64,000 bases of DNA from assembly GCF_007667425.1 (NCBI RefSeq), contig NZ_VDRC01000002.1, forward strand, positions 583,072 to 647,071, read 5' to 3'. Made by a program: the position numbers and the translations under genes. Below the pieces are notes generated by a model that had not been told where the DNA came from, did not search any database, and worked only from the letters and a program-made list of their open reading frames with translations. This stretch comes from Microbacterium sp. 1.5R (GTDB lineage: Bacteria; Actinomycetota; Actinomycetes; Actinomycetales; Microbacteriaceae). This document shows, in pieces, positions 24,938-35,947 of the stretch; positions within the stretch are counted from its first letter, which is position 1; each line of letters begins with the position of its first letter.

Positions 24938-27010
24938 TCAGGATCCGAAGGTGAAGCTCCCGCGGAAGCTCTCGGGGAGAGTCTGGATCGGCGGAACCGC
25001 ACCGCCCCCGAGCCGCAGGAGCGTCGCCCAGTCCTGGACATGCTGGAGGACCTTGCCCGTGTAGCGATAGACCTCGCCGCGTCCCGCGAAACTCACGAAT
25101 GACCCCTCCGCGAGGTACGGAGCACCCTTCGCGTACGCGGCGATCGTCGCGTTGGACCAGGTCGCTGTGTAGGGCGACTTCCCGCCGCTGATCTCGAGGA
25201 GCCGCTGCTGCGACTGCACGTGGCGGATGGTGCCCTTCTCCAGTGAGTAGATGGGGTCAGACGACGCCGATTTGACGAACACGGGGTCGGGGAGAGTCTT
25301 GCCCGTCCGCGGCAGCACAGCGCACACCGAAGCCGGGAGCGTCGGTCCGGCGCCGGTCTTCGCAGCGCTTGCGAGCGCGCTCACCTTGCCGCCGTCGACG
25401 ACGTACGCCTTCGCGCCGCAGGTGAAGAGCGGGGCCAAGGCCGACGAGCGGTCGTAGCCGGCGAATGTGCCGTTCGCGACCGGCTGGTACGCGGTGATCC
25501 CGGCGTCCGCGCTGAGCTCCCAGCTGGGGATGTGCGTGAGCTCGGAACCGTTTCCGACGATGAAGACCTCGTCGCGCGACTTCTCCTTGACGAGGGTGCC
25601 GGGTGCGAGGAGCGCGCGGCCGACCGGGGGGAACGCCGCGTTGCCGGCGGGGAAGACCGCGACATAGTCCTTGGCCTTCGCCCGCTCCAGCTGCCAGGCG
25701 AGCTGGTTGGCGATGTGGCGACGCTGACCGTTCTCCCACTTGAAGTAGTCGCCGGAGTCCTCGGACCGGAAATAGTCTCCGACCGGCCGCCCGGTGGGGT
25801 ACGCGTCGAGGATCAGCGGCGAGAGAGGCGTGTAGTCCTCCGTGCTCATGCCGTATCGGGTGATCAAGGCCGTGGTCTGGAAGTGGTGCTTGGTGCCATC
25901 CGGCTGGAACAGGTAGACCGCACCGTTCCTGGCGTCTCGCACGAGCCGGATGAAGCGATTCCCCGTGGGAAGAGAGGCGACGTAGTTCGGCGACACGGTC
26001 AACACGGATCCGACACGCACGGTCAACACGCTGAGGTCCGCCGCGTTCGTCACGTAGTGCTTCGTGCCTGCAGAGACGAGGAACACCTCGCCCGTGGTGG
26101 AGGACCTGATCAGGTTCGACGAAGGTCCCTGGGTGCTGCCGAACCAGTCGGAGAAGATGCGGAAGAAGTTCCGGTTGCCGTGCGCCGAGCAGGAGTCACC
26201 GAGCCCGTACTGGTCGTTGAGAGCTGCGCGGTTCGGCTGGTACGGTGTGTAGTAGTAGAGCGCGGCGGTCGCGGTGTTCTCCACGAACACCGGCGCGCTG
26301 CCGCAGCTCACCGAGGGGTTGTAGCGGATGTTCCACGTCTTGCCCGGAGCGTAGTAGGTGAACCACTTGCCCTCGGCGTAGATCTTCATCTGACGGGCAG
26401 CGCCGTAGACCTGGTAGAAGAAGCCGGCGTACGCGGGGTCGCAGCCTGCGGTGTCGGGGCATCCCTGGCCCATCGCCGCGGTGAATCTGCCGGGCGCGGG
26501 GTATGCGTAGGTGACGAGGCTCTGCTCCTTCTCGAGCATCGTCAACAGCACCTGCGGGTTGATGCCGCAGGACTGGGCGACCTTGGCGATGATCAGGGAC
26601 GCCAGCTCGCTGCGGCCGGCGGAGTAGCCGTTGCAGTATGCGTCGGCCGCCTTGTTCGGCGTGTGCTGGGAGTAGGTCTTGAGGCACGCGTACGACGAGC
26701 GGCACACGCTCACCTTGGAGTCGAGGAACGCCTGGATCTGACCCGAGTTCATCGTGCTCCGGTCGAAGAACACGGCGTCGGAGATGATGTTCCCGGGGCG
26801 GAACTGCGACATGTCGGCCGCCTTGCGGATCGACGAGTCCACGGACGGTGATCCGGAGGCGCTCTGCACCGCCGCGCCGACGCCGGAGGTCGCAACGGAT
26901 GCCGTGGTCGACGCGCTGACGGGTGTCGCGACGAGGAGCGCCGCAGCGACGACGATCGCTGCTGCACTTGCGATCAGGCCGCGCAAAGGTGGGGTGGGGT
27001 AGGCGGTCAC
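24938..27010 (-). CDS. Large secreted protein with conserved Cys-rich domain and C-terminal beta-type repeats
   Basis: 690 residues from GTG 27010. The signal peptide spans residues ~8-34 ([22 protein letters not shown]). An N-terminal domain (about 60-292) has eight cysteines (103, 109, 126, 148, 184, 190, 236, 274), a helix with acidic residues [14 protein letters not shown] (about 154-167) and many aromatics. The helix loosely recalls the catalytic helix of lytic transglycosylases, but I cannot assign the fold. Degenerate repeats follow, each with an aromatic beta strand, a turn and a histidine-containing strand; they start near 307, 363, 420, 480, 535 (weak), 585 and 645. Similar actinobacterial proteins exist without known function. 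It diverges from the rml operon; a wall-glycan role is inferred. Confidence 0.8.
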   Translation of the reverse strand: MTAYPTPPLRGLIASAAAIVVAAALLVATPVSASTTASVATSGVGAAVQSASGSPSVDSSIRKAADMSQFRPGNIISDAVFFDRSTMNSGQIQAFLDSKVSVCRSSYACLKTYSQHTPNKAADAYCNGYSAGRSELASLIIAKVAQSCGINPQVLLTMLEKEQSLVTYAYPAPGRFTAAMGQGCPDTAGCDPAYAGFFYQVYGAARQMKIYAEGKWFTYYAPGKTWNIRYNPSVSCGSAPVFVENTATAALYYYTPYQPNRAALNDQYGLGDSCSAHGNRNFFRIFSDWFGSTQGPSSNLIRSSTTGEVFLVSAGTKHYVTNAADLSVLTVRVGSVLTVSPNYVASLPTGNRFIRLVRDARNGAVYLFQPDGTKHHFQTTALITRYGMSTEDYTPLSPLILDAYPTGRPVGDYFRSEDSGDYFKWENGQRRHIANQLAWQLERAKAKDYVAVFPAGNAAFPPVGRALLAPGTLVKEKSRDEVFIVGNGSELTHIPSWELSADAGITAYQPVANGTFAGYDRSSALAPLFTCGAKAYVVDGGKVSALASAAKTGAGPTLPASVCAVLPRTGKTLPDPVFVKSASSDPIYSLEKGTIRHVQSQQRLLEISGGKSPYTATWSNATIAAYAKGAPYLAEGSFVSFAGRGEVYRYTGKVLQHVQDWATLLRLGGGAVPPIQTLPESFRGSFTFGS

Positions 27011-27016
27011 TCGCTC

Positions 27017-27022
27017 ATTGTG
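27017..27022 (-). promoter_or_regulatory. Putative leaderless -10 for the secreted repeat protein
   Basis: CACAAT on the minus strand, exactly 6 nt before GTG 27010. It decides the start over the longer open frame reaching 27181. Confidence 0.5.
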
Positions 27023-27101
27023 GCGGAAATATACTCCCGATGCCAGTGTTAACGATGTGACGCAAGTAATAGGCGTTGCTCGGGCGCACAGCGGGGTGTG
27101 G

Positions 27102-27107
27102 CACGAT
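27102..27107 (+). promoter_or_regulatory. Putative leaderless -10 for the rml operon
   Basis: CACGAT, exactly 6 nt before GTG 27114. It resembles the CACAAT element of the divergent gene and suggests a related promoter class. Confidence 0.5.
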
Positions 27108-27113
27108 ATGGGG

Positions 27114-28981
<1,868 letters not shown>

Positions 28982-28987
28982 CGGCAC

Positions 28988-30403
28988 GTGAGTGAGATCG
29001 AATTCGGCAAGAAGCTGACGGTCACGGAGACACCGATTCCCGGGTTGGTCGTCTTCGATCTGCCTGTGCACGGAGATTCCCGCGGGTGGTTCAAGGAGAA
29101 CTGGCAGCGCGAGAAGATGACCGCCGCCGGCCTGCCGGATTTCGGTCCCGTGCAGAACAACATCTCCTTCAACGACGCGATCGGCACGACACGCGGCATC
29201 CATGCGGAACCGTGGGACAAGTGGGTGTCGGTCGCCACCGGGCGGATCTTCGGCGCATGGGTCGACCTGCGCGAGGGGCCGAGCTTCGGGCAGGCGTTCA
29301 CCATCGAGGTCGATCCCTCCCGTGCCGTGTTCGTGCCGCGAGGAGTGGGCAACGCCTACCAGACCCTGGAGGCCGACACCGCCTACACGTACCTCGTCAA
29401 TGACCACTGGTCGCCCGACGCCTCGTACTCCTTCCTCAATCTCGCCGACGAGACCGCGGCGATCGCATGGCCGATTCCCCTGGCTGAGGTGGAGATCTCC
29501 GCAAAGGACCTCGCGCACCCCCGTCTCGCCGACGTGGCCCACATCGCCGCGAAGAAGATCCTCGTCGTCGGTGCCGGTGGTCAGCTCGGGAGCGCACTCC
29601 GTGCGGAACTCGGCGACGACGCGGCGGTGGAGTGGACGACGCGCGCGGAGTTCGACCTCGCCGACCCCGCCGTCGCAGGGGCTCGTCGATGGCGCGACTA
29701 CGCGGCCATCGTGAACGCCGCCGCCTACACGGCGGTCGACCTCGCGGAGACGCCCGACGGCCGTCGTGACGCCTGGGCCGCCAACAGCGAGGGCCCGGCG
29801 CGGCTTGCGAAGATCGCCTCCGAATACGGGATCACGCTCGTGCACGTGTCGAGTGACTACGTCTTCGACGGCACGGAGGAGAGGCCGTACCGCGAGGACG
29901 ACCGGCTGTGCCCGCTCGGCGTGTACGGGCAGACGAAGGCCGCGGGCGATATGGCCGTGGCGACGGCGCCTCGTCATTACATCCTGCGCACGTCGTGGGT
30001 CATCGGCGAGGGCAAGAACTTCGTCCGGACCATGGCCTCTCTCGCCGAGCGCGGCATCGACCCATCGGTCGTGAACGACCAGCGCGGTCGGCTGACCTTC
30101 GCATCGGAGATCGCGCGGGCGATCTCTCACCTGCTCGACTCCGGAGCGCCGTACGGCACGTACAACGTCACGGGCTCAGGAGCACCGCGGACGTGGGCCG
30201 AGATCGCGGCCGACATCTTCGAGATCTCGGGCGCCGAGCGCTCCCGGGTATCCGGCGTGAGCACGGCCGAGTACTTCGCCTCGGCGAACGGTCCGATCGC
30301 GCCGCGACCGTCGAACAGTGTGCTCGACCTGTCGAAGCTCGAGGCGACCGGGTTCGTCCCGGCCGACGCCGACGAGCAGCTGCGGGAGTACCTGCGGCGG
30401 TGA
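28988..30403 (+). CDS. Fused dTDP-4-dehydrorhamnose 3,5-epimerase / dTDP-4-dehydrorhamnose reductase
   Basis: 471 residues, combining two steps normally made by RmlC and RmlD. Residues 1-~185 are a cupin epimerase: GWFKENWQREKM, TRGIHAEPWDKWVSVATGRIFGAWVDLR (GIH and DK match the catalytic His/Lys positions), then VPRGVGNAYQTL and AYTYLVNDHWSP. Residues ~192-471 are an SDR reductase: ILVVGAGGQLGSALRAEL, INAAAYTAVDLAE, VSSDYVFDGTEERPYRE, YGQTKAAGDMAV (Tyr-x3-Lys) and RTSWVIGEGKNFVRTM. Both domains look intact. Such RmlC-RmlD fusions are known in related actinobacteria. GTGA overlap with the next acyltransferase ties acylation to this operon. Confidence 0.94.
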   Translation: MSEIEFGKKLTVTETPIPGLVVFDLPVHGDSRGWFKENWQREKMTAAGLPDFGPVQNNISFNDAIGTTRGIHAEPWDKWVSVATGRIFGAWVDLREGPSFGQAFTIEVDPSRAVFVPRGVGNAYQTLEADTAYTYLVNDHWSPDASYSFLNLADETAAIAWPIPLAEVEISAKDLAHPRLADVAHIAAKKILVVGAGGQLGSALRAELGDDAAVEWTTRAEFDLADPAVAGARRWRDYAAIVNAAAYTAVDLAETPDGRRDAWAANSEGPARLAKIASEYGITLVHVSSDYVFDGTEERPYREDDRLCPLGVYGQTKAAGDMAVATAPRHYILRTSWVIGEGKNFVRTMASLAERGIDPSVVNDQRGRLTFASEIARAISHLLDSGAPYGTYNVTGSGAPRTWAEIAADIFEISGAERSRVSGVSTAEYFASANGPIAPRPSNSVLDLSKLEATGFVPADADEQLREYLRR

Positions 30404-32526
30404 CCTCGACTGCGGCTCCGCCCGCGGTCTCCCGCGCATCGGTGCGCACCCGGGGTTTCCGCACGGACATCCAAGCCCTCCGCGCCGTGGCGATCGTACT
30501 CGTCGTGGTGAATCACCTCTGGCCGGATCGGCTTCCGGGCGGCTACGTCGGCGTCGACGTGTTCTTCGTCATCTCCGGATTCCTCATCACCGGCCACCTG
30601 CTGTCGGAGGTCGATCGCACCGGCCGGATCCGTCTCGCGGCGTTCTACGCGCGGCGGATCCGCCGGCTCCTCCCGGCCGCGCTGCTCGTGATCGTCGTCA
30701 CGCTCGTCGGAGTCTGGTTGCTGCTGCCGTTCACCAGGTGGGGCGACAACGCCCTGCAGTCGATCGCGAGTGTGTTCTACGTCGAGAACTGGGCCCTAGC
30801 GGCGCTGTCGGTCGACTACTCGGCTCACAATGCCGCATCGAGCGCGGTGCAGCACTTCTGGTCGCTCTCCGTCGAAGAGCAGTTCTACCTGGTCTGGCCG
30901 CTGCTCATCCTGGTGACCGTCTCGATCGCGGTAGCCGGACGCGCTCCTGTCCGAAGGGCCGTGCTCGCCGTGATCGCCGGGGTGGCCGTCCTGTCCTTCG
31001 TGGCGGCCGTCGCCTACACCGCCGCCTCGCCCGCGCAGGCCTACTTCGTGACGTTCACCCGCGCATGGCAGTTCGCCGTCGGCGCGGCGATCGCCATGCT
31101 GCCGGCAGCCGTGCTCGGCCGATTGAACGCCGTCACCGCGGCGTCGATCTCGGCTCTGGGGTTCATCGGCATCGCCGTGGCTGCGGTCCTGTTCGGTTCG
31201 CACACGCCGTACCCGGGGGCGGCCGCAGCTCTCCCCGTGCTGGCCACGGCGGCCGTGCTCATCGCCGGAACCGGGCGGCGTGCTCCTGTGCTGCTGATCT
31301 CCACCGTCACGGACTCCCGCCCCGTGCAGTGGCTGGGCGACATCTCGTACTCGCTGTACCTCTGGCACTGGCCGCTCATCGTGCTGGCTCCCTTCGTGAT
31401 CGACGCTCCGCTCTCGTGGTGGTCGCGCCTGAGCGTGCTCGCTGTCGCACTCGTCCTCGCCGCCGCGACTCGCCGACTCGTCGAGATCCCCGCGCAGCGC
31501 ATGCTGTGGTGGCGGTCGCCGCGGCGTGCCTATGCGGGGGCCGCTGCGATGATGGCCGTGGCCGGGCTCGTCGCGCTTCTCCTGCTGGCCGCGTCGTCGT
31601 GGCGGTCGTCTGATGCCGCGGCCGATGAAGGCCGACCGACGACGTGCTCCGGCCTCGGCTCCGCCGGTGGACAGGATGCGTGCGATCCGACCGAACCGGT
31701 GGCGGATCCCGTCGTCACGCAGGATGATGCGTACTTCGGACTCGCCCCGCAATGCGGCGACCTGCTCCCGCTGCTCGAATTCGACGGCCGGGGCACGACG
31801 CGCGAATGCGACTTCTCCGCCGGGGCGGATGCGCCGCGGGTGTGGCTCGTCGGCGACTCGCACGCCGAACAGTGGCAGGCTGCGATCTTCCCGATCGCTG
31901 CCGAGCAGGGCTGGCGGCTCACGATCAGCTCCTTCCCCGGCTGCCCCCCTGCCGAGGTCGCCTTCGTCGGCTTCGACGCGTTGTGGGGTCCGGTCGACTT
32001 CGAGCGCTGTCGGCAGTGGGCGTCGTCTCTGAGCGACGAGCTCGTCGAAGAGGCCCCCGACCTCGTCATCACGTCGATGGCGGCCCGCCAGCAGCTCGTC
32101 GACGACGGCAGCGGTCGCCCGCACGACGAGCAGTTCGTCGAGGGCCTCCGCGAGACGTGGCAGCGGTGGACGGATGCCGGGATCGCCGTGGTGCCCGTTC
32201 TCGACACGCCGCTGAACGCCGACGTGCGAGACCAGGACTGTCTCATCCTGAACGCCGGCACCCCCCAGGACTGCGCCGTACCGCGCGATGTCGCGATGCC
32301 GTCGGATCCGGTGGCGCTCGCGGCATCCGGCATGAAGAGCGGAGTGTGGCCCGCCGACATGTCGCGCTTCCTCTGCGACGACTCGCTCTGCTTCGCCGCC
32401 GTCGAGGGCGAGCCGGTCTACTTCGACGCCGATCATCTGAGCAGCGCCTTCGCGGCATCCCTGAGCCGACAGTTCCAGGATGTCGTCGATGACGCCCTGG
32501 CGAGCGGGGCACAGCGCTCGCCGTGA
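30400..32526 (+). CDS. Acyltransferase-3 / SGNH hydrolase-like fusion (OafA type)
   Basis: 708 residues from GTG 30400. The AT3 membrane domain (about 20-375, ~10 helices) shows DIQALRAVAIVLVVVNHLWPDRLPGGYVGVDVFFVISGFLIT, FYARRIRRLLPAA and HFWSLSVEEQFYLVWPLL. The C-terminal SGNH domain (about 430-708) has VWLVGDSHAEQWQAA with its GDSH nucleophile block and YFDADHLSSAFAAS with the DxxH acid-base pair. In OafA-type proteins such domains O-acetylate polysaccharides across the membrane. Coupling to rmlCD suggests rhamnose-containing polymer as substrate. The 3' end lies in a 23-bp repeat. Confidence 0.92.
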   Translation: MTSTAAPPAVSRASVRTRGFRTDIQALRAVAIVLVVVNHLWPDRLPGGYVGVDVFFVISGFLITGHLLSEVDRTGRIRLAAFYARRIRRLLPAALLVIVVTLVGVWLLLPFTRWGDNALQSIASVFYVENWALAALSVDYSAHNAASSAVQHFWSLSVEEQFYLVWPLLILVTVSIAVAGRAPVRRAVLAVIAGVAVLSFVAAVAYTAASPAQAYFVTFTRAWQFAVGAAIAMLPAAVLGRLNAVTAASISALGFIGIAVAAVLFGSHTPYPGAAAALPVLATAAVLIAGTGRRAPVLLISTVTDSRPVQWLGDISYSLYLWHWPLIVLAPFVIDAPLSWWSRLSVLAVALVLAAATRRLVEIPAQRMLWWRSPRRAYAGAAAMMAVAGLVALLLLAASSWRSSDAAADEGRPTTCSGLGSAGGQDACDPTEPVADPVVTQDDAYFGLAPQCGDLLPLLEFDGRGTTRECDFSAGADAPRVWLVGDSHAEQWQAAIFPIAAEQGWRLTISSFPGCPPAEVAFVGFDALWGPVDFERCRQWASSLSDELVEEAPDLVITSMAARQQLVDDGSGRPHDEQFVEGLRETWQRWTDAGIAVVPVLDTPLNADVRDQDCLILNAGTPQDCAVPRDVAMPSDPVALAASGMKSGVWPADMSRFLCDDSLCFAAVEGEPVYFDADHLSSAFAASLSRQFQDVVDDALASGAQRSP

Positions 32527-32581
32527 ACGGGGCGCAGCGCTCGTCGTGAGCTGAGCGGAGCGCTCGCCGTGAACGGAGCGT
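32513..32581. repeat. Three 23-bp tandem repeats spanning a stop codon
   Basis: Units start at 32513, 32536 and 32559, each beginning AGCGCTCGYCGTGA and 23 bp long. The first unit contains the last codons and TGA of the acyltransferase; the other two are intergenic. Confidence 0.88.
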
Positions 32582-32674
32582 GCAGAATCCTGGGATAACG
32601 TGGAGACGACTCCTCCGACCGCCCGAACGGCGAGGACCCGCATCCGCCAGCCGACTTCGAACGAGGTGTCCGGG

Positions 32675-34711
32675 GTGACCACGACGCACTCGACCGCGCC
32701 CGTGTCGGGGCTGCGCCACCGGAGCGACATCGACGGTCTGCGGACCGTGGCCATCGTCCTCGTAGTGGTCTACCACGTGTGGTTCGGCCGCGTCTCGGGC
32801 GGCGTGGACGTGTTCCTCATGATCTCGGCCTTCCTGCTGACCGCGTCCCTGACGCGTCGTGCGGCCGACGGGACGCCCCTCGCGCTCGCGTCCTTCTGGA
32901 GCAGGCGCTTCCGACGACTGGTACCGGCCGCGGCCGTCACCATGCTCGGAATCCTCGCCGCCGCCCTCGCGTTCATGCCCCCGACGCAATGGCCGCGCAT
33001 CTGGTCGGAGACCCTCGCGAGCCTCTTCTACGTCGAGAACTGGCACCTCGCGCTCGCGGAGGTCGACTACTACGCGCGCGACAGCGCGGAGACGAGTCCG
33101 CTGCAGCACTTCTGGTCGCTGTCGGTGCAGGGGCAGGTCTTCCTCCTCTGGCCGGCGCTGATCGCCATCGTCGCCGTCGTGCTGCGTCACCGGCGACACC
33201 TCGTGCGCCCCGTGCTCGGCGCGGTCTTCGCCCTCATCTTCATCTGGTCGCTGTGGTTCTCGATCACCGAGACGAGGGACGCGCAGGCGTTCGCCTACTT
33301 CGACACCCGGACGAGGCTGTGGGAGTTCGCCGCCGGTTCGCTGGTGGCGCTCGCGCTGCCCTACCTGCGACCGACGCGTCTCGTCGGTGCGGTCCTGGGG
33401 TGGGGCGGTCTCATCGGCATCGTGCTGTGCGGCATCGTGCTCGACGTCCGCGGGGGCTTCCCCGGCTACCTGGCGCTGTGGCCCGTGCTCTGCACCGCTG
33501 CCGTGATCGTCTCGGGTAACACGCAGAGCCGGCTGGGACCCGCTCGTCTGCTCTCGTCGCGGCCGTTGACGGTCCTCACGCCTGACGCCTACGCGCTGTA
33601 CCTGGTGCACTGGCCGATCCTCGTCTTCTGGATGGCGGTGGCGGATACTGACCGCGTCGGTCCGCTCTCCGGTCTCGCCATCGTCGCGCTCTCGCTCGTC
33701 GCCGCGCGGCTGCTGTCGCGGGGTGTGGAGCAGCCCCTAATGCGGGGTTCCGCACGCCCCGGCCGGGGCACGGCGGTGCGGGGGATCGCGCTGGTCGCGG
33801 CATCCGTCGTCGTGGTCGCGGGAGTCACCGGGGGATGGCGCTGGATCGAGCAGTCGCGCACGCAGCAGCTCGCGTCAGCCGCCGCCGATGCCGACTACCC
33901 GGGCGCCGCGCAGGTCGAGGTGCCGTTCGAGATCGCGAGCGCGGATCTGCCGCTGCTGCCGGCGCCGACCGCGCTCGACGGCGAGTGGGAGGCGGTCGGA
34001 CCGGCGTGCGAAGGGCTGCTCGCACCGTCCGAGTCGGTCCTCGAGGGCACCTGCAACCAGAGCCCCGACGCGGATGTCGCCGGGATGCGGATCCTCGTGA
34101 TCGGGGATTCTCACGCGCAGCAGCTGGCCGCCCCGCTCATCGCCCTGTCGGAGGATCGGGATCTCGCCGTCATCACGCTGCTCCAGGGCGGATGCACCGT
34201 GGGCGTGCTCGAGGAGTCTCGCAGCGGCTCGATGGACTCGTGCGAGCCCTGGGTGCGCGCCGCCCTTCGGTACGCGGCCGAGATCGAACCGGACGCGGTG
34301 TACACCGTGCTCACGCGGGCCGACGCCGAGCAGCCCGAACGACTGCTGCACGGCGTCGACCAGGCGATCGACGCCTTCGCCGAAGCGGACATCCCCGTGA
34401 TCGGCATCCGCGACAATCCCCGTTTCTCGTTCGACATGTACGCCTGCGCCATCGACGAATCACGGACGTGCGACGTGTCGCGAGACGACGTGCTGGCTCC
34501 TGACAATCCCGCGGCGGCGCTCTCCGATGCGGTGACCGTCGTGGACTTCACTCCCTGGCTGTGCCCGTGGGACGTCTGTCACGCGACCATCGGCAACATC
34601 GCCGTGTACATCGACGACAACCACCTGTCGCGCAGCTACGCGCGCACTCTGGCCCCTTTCCTCGACGGGATACTGGCCGAATCGCACAGGGTGGCCCTGC
34701 CCTCAGCATGA
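32675..34711 (+). CDS. Second acyltransferase-3 / SGNH fusion protein
   Basis: 678 residues from GTG 32675 (a GAGG ribosome site lies 8 nt upstream; GTG 32600 would give 703 residues). The AT3 domain starts DIDGLRTVAIVLVVVYHVWFGRVSGGVDVFLMISAFLLTASL, with FWSRRFRRLVPAA and HFWSLSVQGQVFLLWPAL; here QG replaces the EE of the first paralogue. The C-terminal SGNH domain has MRILVIGDSHAQQLAA and YIDDNHLSRSYA (DxxH). It probably acylates the same or a second glycan. A GATAAC at 32594-32599 could be its -10 and would exclude the 32600 start. Confidence 0.88.
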   Translation: MTTTHSTAPVSGLRHRSDIDGLRTVAIVLVVVYHVWFGRVSGGVDVFLMISAFLLTASLTRRAADGTPLALASFWSRRFRRLVPAAAVTMLGILAAALAFMPPTQWPRIWSETLASLFYVENWHLALAEVDYYARDSAETSPLQHFWSLSVQGQVFLLWPALIAIVAVVLRHRRHLVRPVLGAVFALIFIWSLWFSITETRDAQAFAYFDTRTRLWEFAAGSLVALALPYLRPTRLVGAVLGWGGLIGIVLCGIVLDVRGGFPGYLALWPVLCTAAVIVSGNTQSRLGPARLLSSRPLTVLTPDAYALYLVHWPILVFWMAVADTDRVGPLSGLAIVALSLVAARLLSRGVEQPLMRGSARPGRGTAVRGIALVAASVVVVAGVTGGWRWIEQSRTQQLASAAADADYPGAAQVEVPFEIASADLPLLPAPTALDGEWEAVGPACEGLLAPSESVLEGTCNQSPDADVAGMRILVIGDSHAQQLAAPLIALSEDRDLAVITLLQGGCTVGVLEESRSGSMDSCEPWVRAALRYAAEIEPDAVYTVLTRADAEQPERLLHGVDQAIDAFAEADIPVIGIRDNPRFSFDMYACAIDESRTCDVSRDDVLAPDNPAAALSDAVTVVDFTPWLCPWDVCHATIGNIAVYIDDNHLSRSYARTLAPFLDGILAESHRVALPSA

Positions 34712-34728
34712 TCTCAACACGCGCCAGC

Positions 34729-34734
34729 TAAAAT
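34729..34734 (+). promoter_or_regulatory. Putative -10 for the glf operon
   Basis: TAAAAT, the closest match to consensus in the window, about 65 nt before the glf ATG. The transcript therefore has a leader, unlike most neighbours. No convincing -35 is seen. Confidence 0.45.
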
Positions 34735-34736
34735 GA

Positions 34737-35936
<1,200 letters not shown>

Positions 35937-35947
35937 TGGGACACGCT

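Noticed and set aside
27023..27101. Operator-like sequence in the rml divergent gap
   Set aside because: The gap is relatively AT-rich (around GTTAACGATGTGACGC), but I could not find a convincing symmetric or repeated element.
30796..32754. 652-codon minus-strand open frame opposite the first acyltransferase
   Set aside because: It overlaps a clear AT3-SGNH gene in its full length, and its composition is shadow-like.
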